Of a stretch of 64,000 nt of DNA, positions 39,881 through 53,365 are shown in pieces. The position numbers and the translations under genes were made by a program. Below the pieces are notes generated by a model, which worked only from the letters and a program-made list of their open reading frames with translations, made no database searches and was not told where the DNA came from. This DNA is from Isoetes taiwanensis (lineage: Eukaryota; Streptophyta; Lycopodiopsida; Isoetales; Isoetaceae), in assembly GCA_021234155.1 (NCBI GenBank), contig JAJEKV010000002.1:16281428-16345427 (forward strand), read 5' to 3'. Within the stretch, counting starts at the first letter, position 1. Every line of letters begins with the position of its first letter.

Positions 39881-40545
39881 GCATAGTATCATGACCAAGG
39901 AAACAAGTTATTAATTGTCTAACGCCTTAAATGTGACAACGCCTATGGCCTATGGCTCATGCAATTAAAGGAAACATAATGTCAAATCATTTGGTTGTGA
40001 TACATTTTACCAAAAAATCTCAAAGGCCTATACACCATCTCCATGATCCTATATTCCTTGTTATAGTTAGACATTTTCTGGAACATATAAATGGACGTCT
40101 CATAACTCGAACTGAGCGTAATAGAGCTCACTAAAAATAGTTGAGAGAGTAAACGTGATGATAACAAAACACACAGTTCTAGTGATCACGTATCTTGTAA
40201 ATAATGTCTGGTAGCTCAAGGGAAACTGGATGCATGTCATCTATAGTCAATAAAAATGATTATATGGAATCGCAAATATTACATGCTTAAAAACCCTTTG
40301 CTTTAGTGCCACCTTCAAGGATTGATTGTGGGAAGAGGTCAAAGTGATTCTTTGTTAGTAGCACATAAAGCCTAGTTACACTAGCCAAAAGTCCAGCAGA
40401 TATGAGTTTCCTCCTCCACAGTATTATGACAGCACTTACGCAGGCCATTTGTTCTCCTTACTTCCACAATACAAAGAAACAGAATCAATGTATCCATCAT
40501 ACTGTTTTAATTATATTGTTATTAAAACTTACTGTAACCACCACC

Positions 40546-41208
40546 AAAAGCAACGAAGAGCTCACTTCCTCCACCGAAGATTATGGTGCTTCTGTGGCAG
40601 GTGGTACACCGCTGTATCAGGATGAATGCCCTTGTGAGCAAGTTTAGCCGGGTGTGAGCCCTCTTGCCCTTGTTGTGGCCTTCATCGTGAGACTGCGGAG
40701 CATTGTCCCGTTCTATGCCCTCACTTTGCAGTCGCCGGGATTGGGTTAGGGCTCGGCCTCGTGAGATTGACTAGCCGCCAGCTTGTCGTATTTCATGTGT
40801 ATCTCGTTGCTTGGCCGCTTTATGCAGCAAGCCTTGCATCCATCGGCGCGGGCTTGGTTGGTGTGGTTGATTTGGAAGGGCGGCGCTTTGTGGATCTTCC
40901 AGAGGATTCAGCACCATTTCGCAGCCTTCTCCGATTCCTCGACTCGTGTACAAACTATTTCAAAGCTTTCTCGTGTTCCCGGATTAGTAGAGCGGAAGTT
41001 TGCCATTTGGCGGACTTGGGTGTTGTAGATGGTGATGGTCGGGCTTATACAGCAAGAGAGTTGCGCTTTTTCTATGAGTTTGTTGTGGAGTGTCGAGGTA
41101 TCACTGCCCTTTGGGGCGCTCTTCTTCCTCCTCACTTGCTTTGTAACATTACCATTCTTTTAATATATTGATGACACAGCTTCTTCAAAAAAAAAAGCAA
41201 CTAAGAGC
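40546..41208 (+). mobile_element. 5'-truncated LINE insertion, copy 2
   Basis: Same insertion as 8,781-9,437. Left TSD is at 40,546-40,561 and the poly(A) at 41,187-41,196. The right TSD reads aaaagcaactaagagc (41,193-41,208), with one change that may be a miscall. A 136-codon frame (40,761-41,171) covers the tail but is not shared by copy 1. Confidence 0.82.
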
Positions 41209-42115
41209 CTACCAGAGCCGTACTATGGTGGTCGGATAGAGATCCCAAGTTAGCATGTTATAGTAAAGGATCGGCTCCACCGCCTAGCCAACAATGACTT
41301 CAAAGAAAGCCTATATGATGGCATTGTTGCAGTAAGTTTGAATCTTTGTAACAAAGATGGTTATCAAGAAATGGCATTTCCAAATTTTGGGAAGATAGAA
41401 AATGCTCTTTTTATCTATTTATGATTGTCTCTTTCGCGCCTTTTTAAAAATCATTATCCTCATACATGTATATACTACATCAAAAATTCCAAGGTCAACT
41501 TCTTTTGCATCAACCTCTACCTCCTAATATAGTTTATGGGTATTTAGAGCTATTTGTTTTTCCTCTCTCCATAAGAGTCTAGAAAAGGCCATTTATTTAA
41601 TAATATTTTAGAACATTGTGGACACCTTAACATCTAAGGCAGAAGACTTAGACTGTTTCAGAACTAGGAGACATGAAATTACACAACCAAGCAAAAATGG
41701 GCCACAAGCAACTGCAAGGAACATGCACCAAGACATGAACATGGCATTTAGCCAAGAGAAAGATGGATATAGGATACGAATCAATCAAACATGGCTATGG
41801 GAAAACAAGCGATAATGATAAATACGTGCAACCCACATAACAAGAATCCTCGTATCAATCAAATATGGCTATGGGAAAACAAACGATGCCGATAAATTGT
41901 GCAATCCACATAACAAGAACCCTTGAGCACTGCAACACTAAAAAAAAAAGACTCAGACAAAATGGAATGCTAACCTTGTAAAACTATGGAGGATGCTCTC
42001 TTTCTCATCTTCTCTGCAATCTTCATATCCCAATTGGATCTCCATGTAGAGAGAGAATTCTCTTTGTTGACAGATTTGGAGATGAGAAAGTCTATAACTA
42101 ATGCAATTATTTCAG

Positions 42116-43719
42116 CTTTCCTTTATTTAGAGAATGGATTTGTATAAGCTCTAGCTTATAGCCTTCTCACAACATAAAACTAAACAATATATCTATGTTT
42201 GGAAACTGGCGCAAGAAAAAGAACTATGCATGTTTCGGGATGGGGATCTATCCACGAAGTTGTCGTGATTTCTTCGAGATAATCTGTTTACCTTCCATAA
42301 AACCTATGCTTCCAAAGCTACATCTGTAAAACTAGGTCTTAGAATGCGTCCCAAGCACACCAGCAAAGCAATAAGGACATATAAGATCAGCCACAAACAT
42401 AATCACAAAGCTGTAGCTTGAGCTTTGAATTATTGCAAATATGTCATCGACAATGCTGAAATGGGACAACTTCACTTGTAAGCTTTTGTTTGTGAGCGCA
42501 TGTTTTTTGTGGGACATGTTACCATTGTAGCACACTTGGGCAAAGCTCCATCATACATCTTGTACTTGGCAACTTATAAGCCTTTAACCATCGTTCCTAT
42601 AAAAAGAACTAGTGCATGAGTTTCTTCCCTATTTCGCTACCATTTCCTTCAAATTTCTTATATTATGCCCATGTTTATTTCTCGCCTACAAGTATCAACT
42701 GGATTTGTTGTTAAGCATTGCTCTTTGGGCGTGATGTTGTGGGTGCTAGTATGGAATTGATAATTAATCCATGGACGAAAATTGAAGCTCCTTCACTTAA
42801 TAAGAATCAAAAGGTTAATTAATTGAAAATTCTGGAGTACTCTAGATGAGTAGCCTGCAACTTGCAGAAAATTAGAATGAATCAATGATAGTATGAATAT
42901 ACGTAAATTACAGGCTTGGATTATCTGACCTTGAAGCAAAGATACCGCTAGTATCCCTCCACAAGCAGCTCGCTGGAAAAACCCTAAAGTATAAGAGCTC
43001 CTTGCTTGCATGCTAAAACCAAAAAATGTGGGCGTAAAATATGGTCTACGAAGTTCTTTGCATGCAAGGATTGATTCACACTTCCATAAATCATCACCAT
43101 GGAATCACTCAAGCAAATGGCTATTATATGCATGTGTAAGCACTTTCAAATGATTGTCCACCTCTCCATCTCCGCCTTAGACTCTATCCACTCTAGATAT
43201 GATTTTGCATGCAAATTTCTTCTTGCTACTTTTACTCTAAGATAAAAGACTATCGCTTTGCCTCGGCACGCTGATTTTCTTTTGCACACCATACCCTTAG
43301 AAGATTGGTGTTTATTTCCCGCCAAGGAGGCTCCTCAAGTCGTGGAAGAGAGGATCACTTATTGAAGGAGAGAAGAAGATTATGATTTTAAGGAGACTTT
43401 ATAATTTTCTTTAACCACACAATCCGAAAATTAAAAATCTAACGGTAGAGAGAAAGAATTTATGTGAGGTATCATGATACATGGATTGGCCAGAATTCTA
43501 AGAAATGTTGTGGGGGTAGGCAAAGGCAAGGAAAGGAAAAGAAAGAAGGGAAATGGCTATTAGTTGTGTATTTATAAATGTGATGATCATAAATTAAATG
43601 TTTTACCACAAATGTGTTATTTGATTTATCTAATTTTATTAATATTTGTTGATTTGCAACACAAATTGATCTATCTAATTTCAATAATATTTGTTGATTT
43701 GCAAACCGCTCTAGACTGA
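42116..43719. other. Intergenic stretch, copy 2
   Basis: Counterpart of 10,337-11,939. It is clean up to about 42,930 apart from a patch at 42,235-42,265, then damaged at 42,940-43,300, so the 117-codon frame seen in copy 1 is lost. No other gene is seen. Confidence 0.4.
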
Positions 43720-43728
43720 GATGTTTAA

Positions 43729-44586
43729 GGGAAAACTACCAAAATACTACTATGAGTTTATCTAATTACAAAATGCCCCTATCAGCTGTAATAATTACTA
43801 AAATGCCAACGGGCTTAAATAAATACACTGTATAAAATAAATATACAAACAAATTACCAATTTGCCCCTACACATCAAACTTAATTATCAAAATACCTCT
43901 ACACACCAAACTTAATTACCAAAATGCGATTGCATACCAATTTTGATCAATCTACACCAAACCTAATCACCAAAATGCCCTACACACCAAATTTAATTAT
44001 CAAAATACCCCTTACTCACTAAAGTTAATTACCAAAATGCCCTTACATACTTATCCTACTCAATTTACACTAAATGCCTCAAGAATAGAAGTTTGAATTC
44101 AATAAATAGATTATAGAAATCACAATCATCACTGAATTAGATCCCTACAACTGCGTGCATTATGTCCTTTCATTACACATTCCACAAAGTTGTTTCTCTT
44201 CTATACATCTTCTTCTCATGTGCGTATGTGTTTAGGTTTTGGGACATCTAAGAGGTCTGCATGTAGGTAGTGGTAACATGCCTCCAATAGCATCATTGTG
44301 CACTAAAACGACAGAAATATTGGCACCTTATAAGTGTCGCAATAAGACTATGTAGGGGTAATTAAGTTTGGTGTATACCATTTTAGTAATTAATATTGGT
44401 ATGTAATGGCATTTTGATAATTAAGTTTGGTGTGTAGGGGTATTCTGATAATTAAGTTTCGTGTGTAGGGGCAAATTAATAATTTAAATGTATATCTATT
44501 TGAGTTAAGGGCAGTTTGGTAATTTTGAAACTCATAGAGGCATTTTGGTAATTACATACTCAAATGGGTATTTTGGTAGTTTTCTC
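43729..44586. mobile_element. MULE-type MITE, copy 2
   Basis: Same element as 11,949-12,809 with the same 9-bp duplication (43,720-43,728 and 44,587-44,595). It is 858 bp, with a few CAG/CTG-linked differences, for example at 43,780-43,810. Confidence 0.9.
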
Positions 44587-44921
44587 GATGTTTAACTGCA
44601 TTTAACTCAACTAACGGCCAGATTCCACATGCAGTAGTGGCACTTCTCTGTAATATCTCAATTTCTGACTCCTTTTCTTGAGGGCAATAACTCTCTGATT
44701 CCATTGCAGCAGTGGTAGTATGAAGCCAATTCAAAATAGGCATTTGAGATCATGTTTTGAAGGAAATCTACGACAAGAGTTGTCTGGCACTTATTCAGCT
44801 TTCAAAGGCCAGGGGATCACCCCTGTCAGAGTGTTTTGGAGTTAATCCGTGTCGTTTTTGGCTTTAAGAGGAGAGTTTTGGTATTTGCTAACTGTTACAA
44901 TGGAATCAGAAGAGAAGAGGA

Positions 44922-45019
44922 GGTTGACCCTCCCCTTGAGGGGATGATGGGAAATAACCCACGAGGCCAGAGGCCGAGAGGGTTATTTTCCATGATCCCC
45001 AAGAGGGGAGGGTTGAGCT
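44922..45019. repeat. Foldback, copy 2
   Basis: Identical to 13,143-13,240, arms and loop included. Confidence 0.75.
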
Positions 45020-46685
45020 CCCTTAAACCCATGTCCGAGCAGGTTAAGCCACTATCCTCTTCGATCCTAATCTTTATAAAATAAACAAGATGTGGGCTTT
45101 GTTTTTTCAGCTTGAATGTCTTCAAATACTTATCCAAAACCTCTGAAACTCCGTTGACCACAAAATTCTTTTCTTCTTCTGCAGCAATAGACCCTTCTAT
45201 TCTAGCTTCGCAAGAATAAGGCAGCTGCAGGGTCGGTTTTGAGCGACCTGCTACAAAAAAGTGCTTGAATCAGCGTTTCTATGCATCAAACAGAGGTTGA
45301 ATTTTGTGGGCACAATTTTTTCTAGATGGGCATTTTAATCCGGCCAAAATCTTCCACCCAAATGCGGCCCTTTTCCAATATGAATTTTTTCCTTTTTCCT
45401 CTGCCCCAGAAATGGGTCCCCTTTTTATAGGTCTGCATGATGATATAATGATTCTGTATCATTTCAGAAGCATAAATCCTGAGGAATCCCCAAAGCTGCT
45501 GCTCTCTGCCGAAGGATCCCATAATTTATTCTTTTCAGCTATAGCTTGGAGCTTTTGAAATCATAAGGTGCTGCCAAAAATCTATCTGGGTTGCAAGGAT
45601 TTTTTTTTGTTTGAACACATTGCATGGTCCTGCAACTGAAAACGTATCCACTTTTTCCTCTTCCTGGCCGATTTGGGCAGAGCAAAGATGATCTGATGCT
45701 GAACTGCCCGGCAGAAGCTGAAAACAGCGCAACGATTTCTAATACAGTAATAATCTCTGGAATATTCAATAAAATAGCATATTCGTGAGATTATAATCAA
45801 TAATTTTTGGCATATTCCTTTAAAAGGCATATTCTAGTGATTATGCAATATAGCCCTTCATTCATCCAATGGTGGGCAATGGTTAGATTTCGTTAACCTA
45901 CGAGGACATGGGTTTTAATGTTAGTTACAATGTGGCATGGTAAAATTAGTTCACGCGCAATCGGCACTCATCTAAGGCTAAGATTCCACTGGCGGATGTT
46001 AGTGCCTAGCCTTTAGCAAAGCCAATCAAATGCACCGATTTCTAAGTTCTGGAGTTACAGCATGATTCCACAAACAAAGGTAGTTTAGGTTTGGGGAGAG
46101 GATGTGGAGCATTGGGCAGAGGCTGGGAAAGAGATAAATTGCGGAATAACTGTCAAGGGATTGAGCCATGCAATTTGGTTGGAAGAAGCCGGCATCAGGA
46201 TTCTTGACACGCACTCCTCATCTTCTTAGGATTTGCTCCACGATTTGAGTTCAGGCCGAGAATATTGTTGTAATGGAATCAAGCAACAGCAGTTTCAATT
46301 TTTTTAAGGGAGGCACTTCCCGTGAAAAAGAGAACTGCTGCTTGATGCAGTGGAATCTCACCCTAATTTCCAGAGTCGAATCTGGCCCTCAACTAGGGGC
46401 AACACTCTTGTTGGAGGATGGAGTGACATATAGAAGGTCTTGATTTGATTTGATTATAGTATCCCATAAAATATTCTAAATACGCGGTTCTGATTGTTTG
46501 GGATTAGTTAGGGTTTATGTGACGCTTTGTGATACTTAGACGACAGAGATTATTTAGGATGTCTTTGACGGTAGAGATTGTTTGGGATGATAGCTATGCA
46601 ATCCCCTCCGGGCGATGACTGTGGCATGGGCGAGGGCAGCGGCAGCGACAGGGGCGTCTCGCAAGCCTTTTGCCTCTCGCAAGCC
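45020..46685. other. Intergenic stretch, copy 2
   Basis: Counterpart of 13,241-14,880. This copy keeps CAG/CTG words (near 45,665-45,745 and 46,250-46,350) where copy 1 has lost them, so it is the better reference. No gene is recognised. Confidence 0.5.
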
Positions 46686-47882
46686 ATGGCTTCTCAGATA
46701 GGGGCACTACAATTTCATTTAAAGAAGCACTCGTTTTCCCTCATTTAGAATTGGGCTCCGGGTCTGCTGCTTGGAAAAATTTGGCAGATTCAGCTATGGC
46801 AGATAATGAATGGGAAGGGAATACTAAAGATCCTTATACTGCAGCTATAACTACAACTGCAACTCTAGAAAAGCCTGCAGATGTGTTAAGGTTGAAGAGG
46901 GCACTAATAGACTCTCTTGCTGGTTCTGAACTCGGGCTGAAAGGTACCAATGAAACCCCTGCATGGATTATAGAACTCATTAATCAGCTTGAAGCAAAGA
47001 ATCCTACACCCCCCTACAGAAGCACTTCAATTGCTTGATAGAAAATAGACTTTAGCGTAGGTTTTTCAGTTTCTAGGCCCTTTTGATTTCACATTTATAA
47101 TCGGTTTCTATAGAATCCCCTGTATGCCTTAAATGCAGGTACACTTCCTTTCCAGAACTTTTTCCCCCTTTTTGCAGTAGGTTTGCCACTTGTGAAGGTT
47201 GGAGAGATTTCACAAACTATAGATGCTTAAGGATTCATGGCACAAAATTCTATCACCTTCACAGGTCCTATTGGTTACATTTCTTTTAGTACCCGTGCCT
47301 CTTTTGAAGTTAGGAGTCCAAAATGTATGCAGGTAAATTGATTGCTCTATTTTGTTTTTGCCTTCGATTTTATGTTGCAACAACCCACTTAGTGATAACT
47401 TGTTGTGACAATTTGTGGTGGTTAATCCATATATTCCATCATATCTGAGTGTTGATTGTGTGTTTTTGGATTTATCATAAGATAGTTTAGTTTATGTACT
47501 TTCATGATTCAAGGATACCATGGCTTTGCAGCATATACATTTCTAACTCTTCTATAATTTACGCAGATCAAATTTGAAGAAGGCATTATAGGTACTCCAC
47601 AATTGATGGATGCCATTGATATACCCGAGAGCTTTGAGCTGATGGGTCAAAAGATTGATCTGACTCCCATAAAAGGACTCCTTAAGCCCCTGCAAGATGT
47701 TGCATCATCAGTAGCAAAAACTTTAAACGGGTCGACTCCGAAGTTCCCAATTCAAATTGATAAAAACCAGTCATGGTTGTTGACAACATATCTAGATAAT
47801 GAGCTTTGCATTTCTCGTGGAGATGGGTGGAAATGTTTTTGTTTTAATGAGGGAAGGCAGTGAGTTGCTTTATTCTTTGTAA
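46686..47882 (+). pseudogene. Fibrillin-4-like pseudogene, copy 2
   Basis: Exons 46,686-47,056, 47,139-47,332 and 47,567-47,882. Exon 1 is clean here, with a 122-codon frame from 46,670, and shows the helical region LADSAMADNEWEGN before DVLRLKRAL. The frameshifts and stops of exons 1-3 are the same as in copy 1, so they are real. The 3' splice site of exon 3 reads acgcag here and ctgag in copy 1. The likely original is ctgcag. Confidence 0.85.
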
Positions 47883-48782
47883 AACGTCAAGGAAAGTGGG
47901 TGAGAGATTCTTGAATTTGAGCCAACGGTACCGCTGCGGTGGCGATGATCTAACACACAAATTAAAAACACTAGAGCCGTTAACTGACCATCTAATTTTA
48001 ACCAAGGAATGTGGACCATACACGTGGCAAACACACAACTGGCAGGACAGAGGGAAAACAGAGCAGAGACACAAATTGAACTCCGTGAGTGATCGGGCTT
48101 AATCCAAAGAGTTCAAACCCGCATTTCACATCGTGAATCGAAACACAATAATTCAAACTCAAATTCCAAATCGGTGAATCAAAATGCAGTGATCCAAGAC
48201 CCAGATTCCAAAACAGTGTACCAAAACCCAGAAGCAGCAGGCAAGATCAAAGCTTCAAAACCATAATTCAGCGGACAAAAAGAATGCCACAGACTCATCG
48301 CATGCGCATGCACCCTCCCGGCAACAAAAAAAAAAGGCAGCTCTGGCAGCCCAAGTTGGTGACGGATTTAGTTCAAAAAACGTTCTGTACAAACAAAATT
48401 TATCTGAGAAATACCTACACAACGTACATGCACTTTCCGCAATCTAAAGAGGAAGCTCCATCATAAAAGTTCTTACAAAAAGACAAATTTCCTGTCCTTA
48501 CAAAAAAGAGTGACTGTATTCATCTCTTCCATACTTAGAACAGATGAGAATTGGGGTTCGATCGTTCAAAAAGACATCTGCAAGGACAAATTGTTGAAGA
48601 GATGGCGTATTTCATGTTAGTTGTACCATTTAAAGGGTACGCAAGTCCAAAAACATTAGGGAAAAACGGAAGAGTATGAACAACATCAAAAAATAAACTA
48701 GCCTAAGGTCCCTCGGATCTTTTTGTAAATCATTTTCTGCTCGGCCATTATGGCTAGTAGAATCATTATCAGAAGGATCGAA

Positions 48783-50989
48783 TCAATCACAACTGGAATT
48801 CCTGAGTCTCTGGTGATGATGTGCAAGATTAACCGACATGCCTTGGTTGACGAGCACAGATCCCTCTATAGTTGCACCCGTGTTGCTATTTGGAGGCACC
48901 AAAGAACCAGTGTTGCTATCTGGAAGCACCAGCAAGTAGCGCAGCACCACGCGGCTCTCAAACTCCTTTGGCACAACATAACAAAATTTGTTGAGCAGAG
49001 GAACTTCATGAAACACCTCAACAATGGCCATGCAACAAATACCATCTTTGAAGAACCTTACACTATTCTCTTTAAGAGTTCCATACATAGCAGAACGACA
49101 ATACGGAAGGGATACATTGAACTTATGGCTGCAGTATATACCTTCACCATGAGCTGCTCCAACTGACATATAACGTGAGCTGCTCATGGATCTGATCCCA
49201 TTCCTTAGAATAGAGTACCAGTTACCACCCTGGCTGCCATGGAAGGCAAAAAAGGATTTTTGCCTAGCAATACCTTCCTTCTCAGGTGTATCATACAATA
49301 CTGCAAACTGAGCTACTGTACCTTCAATGTTAAGCCTGTCATTTTCCTCTAACAGCTTAAGGGAGGTCCTGTTGCTAGAAAGACAATAACTTAACAACTT
49401 GTAGGCTAACCTTTGTGGATGATCTACAAACTCAGTTCCAATTTGGAGGGTCTTAATTTTCTTGGATAAGGAGTCAGTTAGCAGCTTCTCCAGTGCAGCC
49501 TCTGAGTTGCACTGTGCCAGATCTTGGACCGAAGCAATAGTTTTTAACACATTTTTGATCAGCAATATCATCTTGTTCTGTCCATTGTGCACTGTTGAAT
49601 TGGCTTGGCCTCCAGGAGGAATGTAACTTTGATCCCCAAACCAACCATTATGTTTCCTGTTCTCTCGTTCCTTGAGGAGGAAGCTTGGGAAGGGTTCAAG
49701 GACATCCCTCTCGCTGTTTGCGGCGGCAATAAGTAGTGAAATCTCTAGCTCTACCACAACTGGAAAATGTTTTACCTGTGCCAATACAGATGATGCCAGA
49801 CCTTGTTCCTGGAATTCAAACAGGCATTTGTCTGCTACACAAGAAAGGAGCTTCATTGGCCTTCTTGGAAGCAATCTGCAGCAAAGGGGACACCAACTTG
49901 GTAGCATGCAAAGTTGGCTGGCCACAAAATATAATAATCCTAGAAAGGGATTCTGAATAATGTTTGCAACCTGGAGGGCATTTAACATGGTGCCATTGTT
50001 CTTAGCCAGCCATTCTGCATCAATAATGATCTTGTTCGATGCCACCTTTCCAGATGTATAAAAGTTGATGAACAAGTCTACCAACAAATGGACAAGGACC
50101 TGAGTTCCATAGTTCTTGGGGCATTTTTCCTTTAGATTTTGACTAAACCGAAGAACTTGCAAATGGGCAGTGCTGAAGTCTGCCTTACTGAAGGTAGATG
50201 CATTCCACTGCCTTGGACCATAGTCTAGCAGTATCGCCAATGGCGCAAACAGAGTCCAGTCCGAGAGGATCGAGGATGCTGCAATACTTACTTTGTGGAA
50301 GCAAGGTGCCAAGCATGATTTCCAGCTTTACAAAAGTTGTTGCATGTGTGACTCTGCAATGTCAGAAATAAGCCGCTGGCACACATAACTGCTCTGATAT
50401 TTCTTCTGCTACCACCTTGAGTTTGCACATTTCATTGCTGCATCCATAGCAAAAGAATACAAGGAACCTCTTCCTTGCTGTAAAAAAGTTGTTTCAGGCC
50501 TTTCTTCATGATAATCACCATAAAAGTCTACCTCATCCTCCTCCTCCAGCTCGTTCTCCTCCTCATCATCATTATCACTAATAGAAAACATCATGATCAT
50601 CATCAAGACCATCAATTTCTTTGATTGGTTTGATCAACTGATATTATGGCATCAGGGTCATCTTTACAATCTGTGGCCAATTTTATCTTCTTATGTCGAT
50701 AAGCAGCAAAGATAAGTAGCAAACTGTCCAAAACCTTGAACAACTGCTCAAACTGATCATCGGGCTGATCGTGTTGCATGCGATCGTTCAGGTCCATGAT
50801 CATGTCCTGCATTCTCTCATCAGCTCCATCAACCAGCATAACAAAGCACAAGGGCATCATCACCATAAGGGTGACATGACCCACTTCCACTCTCACATTG
50901 TTATTCTCTTCTACTAGACTTAAACCCAATTCTGCTACTCTGCGATCATGCTGCTGGACCCAAGACTGGATAGCCATCACTGTCGTCAT
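48783..50989 (-). CDS. PARP6/8/16-type gene, copy 2
   Basis: Catalytic half intact: a 509-codon frame from 50,312 to 48,783 covers the middle region and the whole PARP domain, and ends LAHHHQRLRNSSCD then TGA. The N-terminal 125 codons (50,989-50,612) are intact too. Between 50,312 and 50,615 small indels break the frame (a lost G near 50,417, an extra A near 50,485, a lost GG near 50,583, an extra T near 50,620), where copy 1 reads through. Since each copy is open where the other is broken, one intact gene probably underlies both. Confidence 0.85.
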
Positions 50990-51004
50990 GCTCGGAATTC
51001 TATC

Positions 51005-51078
51005 ATTTAAAAATTCACAGGGTTTAGGGTTCAGAAAAGGTATTTAAAAATTCACAGGGTTTAGGGTTCAGAAAAGGT
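51005..51078 (-). promoter_or_regulatory. Telo-box pair upstream of PARP, copy 2
   Basis: Same as 19,207-19,278, with 37-bp units owing to one more A in each unit. Confidence 0.6.
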
Positions 51079-51594
51079 TTTCTTACCTTCTGTCAATTTG
51101 GTAATTTGCGCGCAGCCCAGTTCGCAGATGGAAGAACACAGAAGATCACAGCTCCTGGCCAAACGGCCTTCCGCTCAAGATCAATTCACGACACAAGTAA
51201 GCTTCCAATTATTTTCAAAGAACATAAAATAACAGAACACAGACATTGCCGACCTCCTGGACATTAATCCGATTCTTGCACAGCAGAAAACACATGTACA
51301 AACCTGCAATTACTAGTCCGACAACAAAATCATAAGCAGGACTCACCAGCATCCTCCGTGACGCTCCTCCCAGTTGCTCCAAGCACACATCAAGCAGGCG
51401 ACTACACCGGCATGCTTCTCCTTCTATTTTCAAACCATCCACACGCAAAGCCAACTCCGTCTCCCAGAGAACCACCAAAAAACCTTCGCCTGCCAGCAAG
51501 CAGCTCAAAACTGTGCAAAAAATACCATGCACATACGATTTCACCTACACAAAATCAAGCCAAAACCATGCGCGACATACGGTCCCCAAATACG

Positions 51595-51672
51595 AAACCA
51601 AATAATTGGAAGCTTATGGCTTCCATTGGAGGGAAACCAAATAATTGGAAGCTTATGGCTTCCATTGGAGGG
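51595..51672. repeat. 39-bp tandem pair, copy 2
   Basis: Same tandem as 19,832-19,909. The two units are identical here. Confidence 0.85.
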
Positions 51673-52429
51673 ATCTGATGTTGCCCTTCTAATTACAGTG
51701 CAAGGGAAGCCAAAATTCCAGCCGCTTTTGCTTTCCGTCATAAGCTGAAAAGATAATAAAAGATAGGACATGTTCGAGCGACAAAAATGGTTGTCCAATG
51801 CAGTGTACGCCAAATTCCTAGGAACAATAGCATACTAGCGAACAAAATTAGAAATTACCTGTTGTCTAAATTTTTTGCAGGAACTTGTTCCTACTAGTAG
51901 GAAATTAATATTATTGTGTAATTACCAGTAACCACAAAAAAGCCAGGATATTTAGGGTGCATCCCCATTACGCTAAAAAATAGCCGGTACCTGTGACACC
52001 TTGCAAGTTACAGGCACCGTAGTAGCATTCCCATTTCTCAACTGGAATTTGATTTTGTTGATGGCACAGGCTTGGAACTCCAAATCAAATGGATTCAAAA
52101 GCTTTTGAATACCCTAAATCAGAACTGAGTTTGTCCTCTAGCAAGATTTCATTTGTTCTCTTTCTGATTTCGTTTGTCTTCTTCCTCAGAACTCGCCAAA
52201 ATGCATCACAGGTGCAATAGGAATGGTGGTCTTCAGAAACCGGCAACTGGGACCGTGAAATTGGTGCATAAAATTGCCGATGCTGGCTAATGGGAATACA
52301 CCCTTACCGATAGCCTACAAAAATTCTAGGAAAAGACTTTTCACTATGGTTTAAAAATATTAGTTTATTATTAAGAATAATAATAATTGTATATCCATTA
52401 AATACCAACAATATCCATCTTTCTTTTTT

Positions 52430-52454
52430 GGGTTGCCCCTAGGGGGGCAAACCC
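52430..52454. repeat. 25-bp palindrome, copy 2
   Basis: Identical to 20,664-20,688. Confidence 0.6.
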
Positions 52455-52692
52455 TCGTTTATGTGGGTATGTGGGCATATCCAGGTATATGCCAGCATAT
52501 GCCTAGCATATGCTGGTGACTGCTCCAAACTGGCTGCTGCCTGTAAACTCTCGGTCATCCAGCTGGAGAATTCTCCACTTGGGCAGATGGCGAGTATTTT
52601 GGTGGGTTTTTTGATCGGATGTCTTACCCTCAGCGTAGCCGCCCTCGATTCAGAGCAGGTCTTCTCAACATACCAAGGCCAAGAGCGAAAAA

Positions 52693-53310
52693 ATGCAGGG
52701 CAAGGCCTCTGTTGGCGACGCCAGAGAACAGGGAGTTGATGCAAAAAAACGAGTCATTGATCTGTATCTTAGTCAAGCAGCAGAGCAGGAAGAAGCATTG
52801 AGGGACCTGTCATCTCACATAGCAGGGAAAGATGGTGAATATACATCTCATGCAAAGGGTTCAAAAGGCAAAAGAATATGCATCTCATGCAAAGAACAAG
52901 GGCAGTGAATATGTATCAGAGGCTACAGAGAAGGCTGCTGAATAAGCACAGAAGGCTGGTGAATATGCATCCAATGCTAAGGGCAAAGGCAGTGAATATG
53001 CATCAAATGCATCCAACAAGGCTGGTGAATATGCATCCCATGCCAAGGGCAGTGAATATGCATCAGCTGCATCCAACAAGACTGGTGAATATGCATCACA
53101 TGCCAAAGGCAAAGGCAGTGAATATGCATCAGATGGCTATTGAATATGCATCACATGCCAAGGGTAAAGGTAGTGAATATGCATCAGATGCTCAACAGAA
53201 AGGAACTGAAGCAACGGAGCAGGAGAAGGGATTTGTCAGTGTTATTCTTTCCAAAGCTGGAGATACCATAACTGCTACAAAGGAGAAACTTTTCAAAACA
53301 GTCACAGGTA
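52693..53310 (+). pseudogene. LEA group 3-like pseudogene
   Basis: Reading begins MQGKASVGDAREQGVDAKKR. After a frameshift near 52,870 it runs through repeats such as GEYASHAKGKGSEYAS, about eight GEYAS/SEYAS units, typical of LEA_4 11-mers. The end, EKGFVSVILSKAGDTITATKEK, also fits a LEA tail. Breaks: the frameshift near 52,870, TAA after EKAAE near 52,947, and TGA after SEYASDGY near 53,140. After 53,310 the frame runs on without a clear boundary into sequence next to a receptor kinase lectin domain. It is a non-functional LEA gene or a LEA-derived fragment. Confidence 0.7.
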
Positions 53311-53365
53311 ATAAAATTTTTCGAAGGGCTCAAGAATTTTGGTTTCAAAGGGTTACATTTATATG

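Larger units (their letters stand above)
51079..52692. other. Intergenic stretch, copy 2
   Basis: Counterpart of 19,279-20,928 with true sequence differences. It has gttgctccaagcacacatc near 51,373, lacks the ~35 bases that copy 1 has near 19,600-19,650, and has single-base changes roughly every 30-50 bp. A 109-codon minus-strand frame at 51,215-51,544 is not supported by copy 1. Confidence 0.5.

Noticed and set aside
51215-51544. 109-codon minus-strand frame with hydrophobic stretches
   Set aside because: The equivalent region in copy 1 differs by true indels and does not keep the frame, and no family is recognised.
52830-53190. Regular short repeats resembling a CRISPR array
   Set aside because: The repeats encode GEYAS/SEYAS LEA-type 11-mers with no unique spacers of constant length, and the setting is a plant genome.
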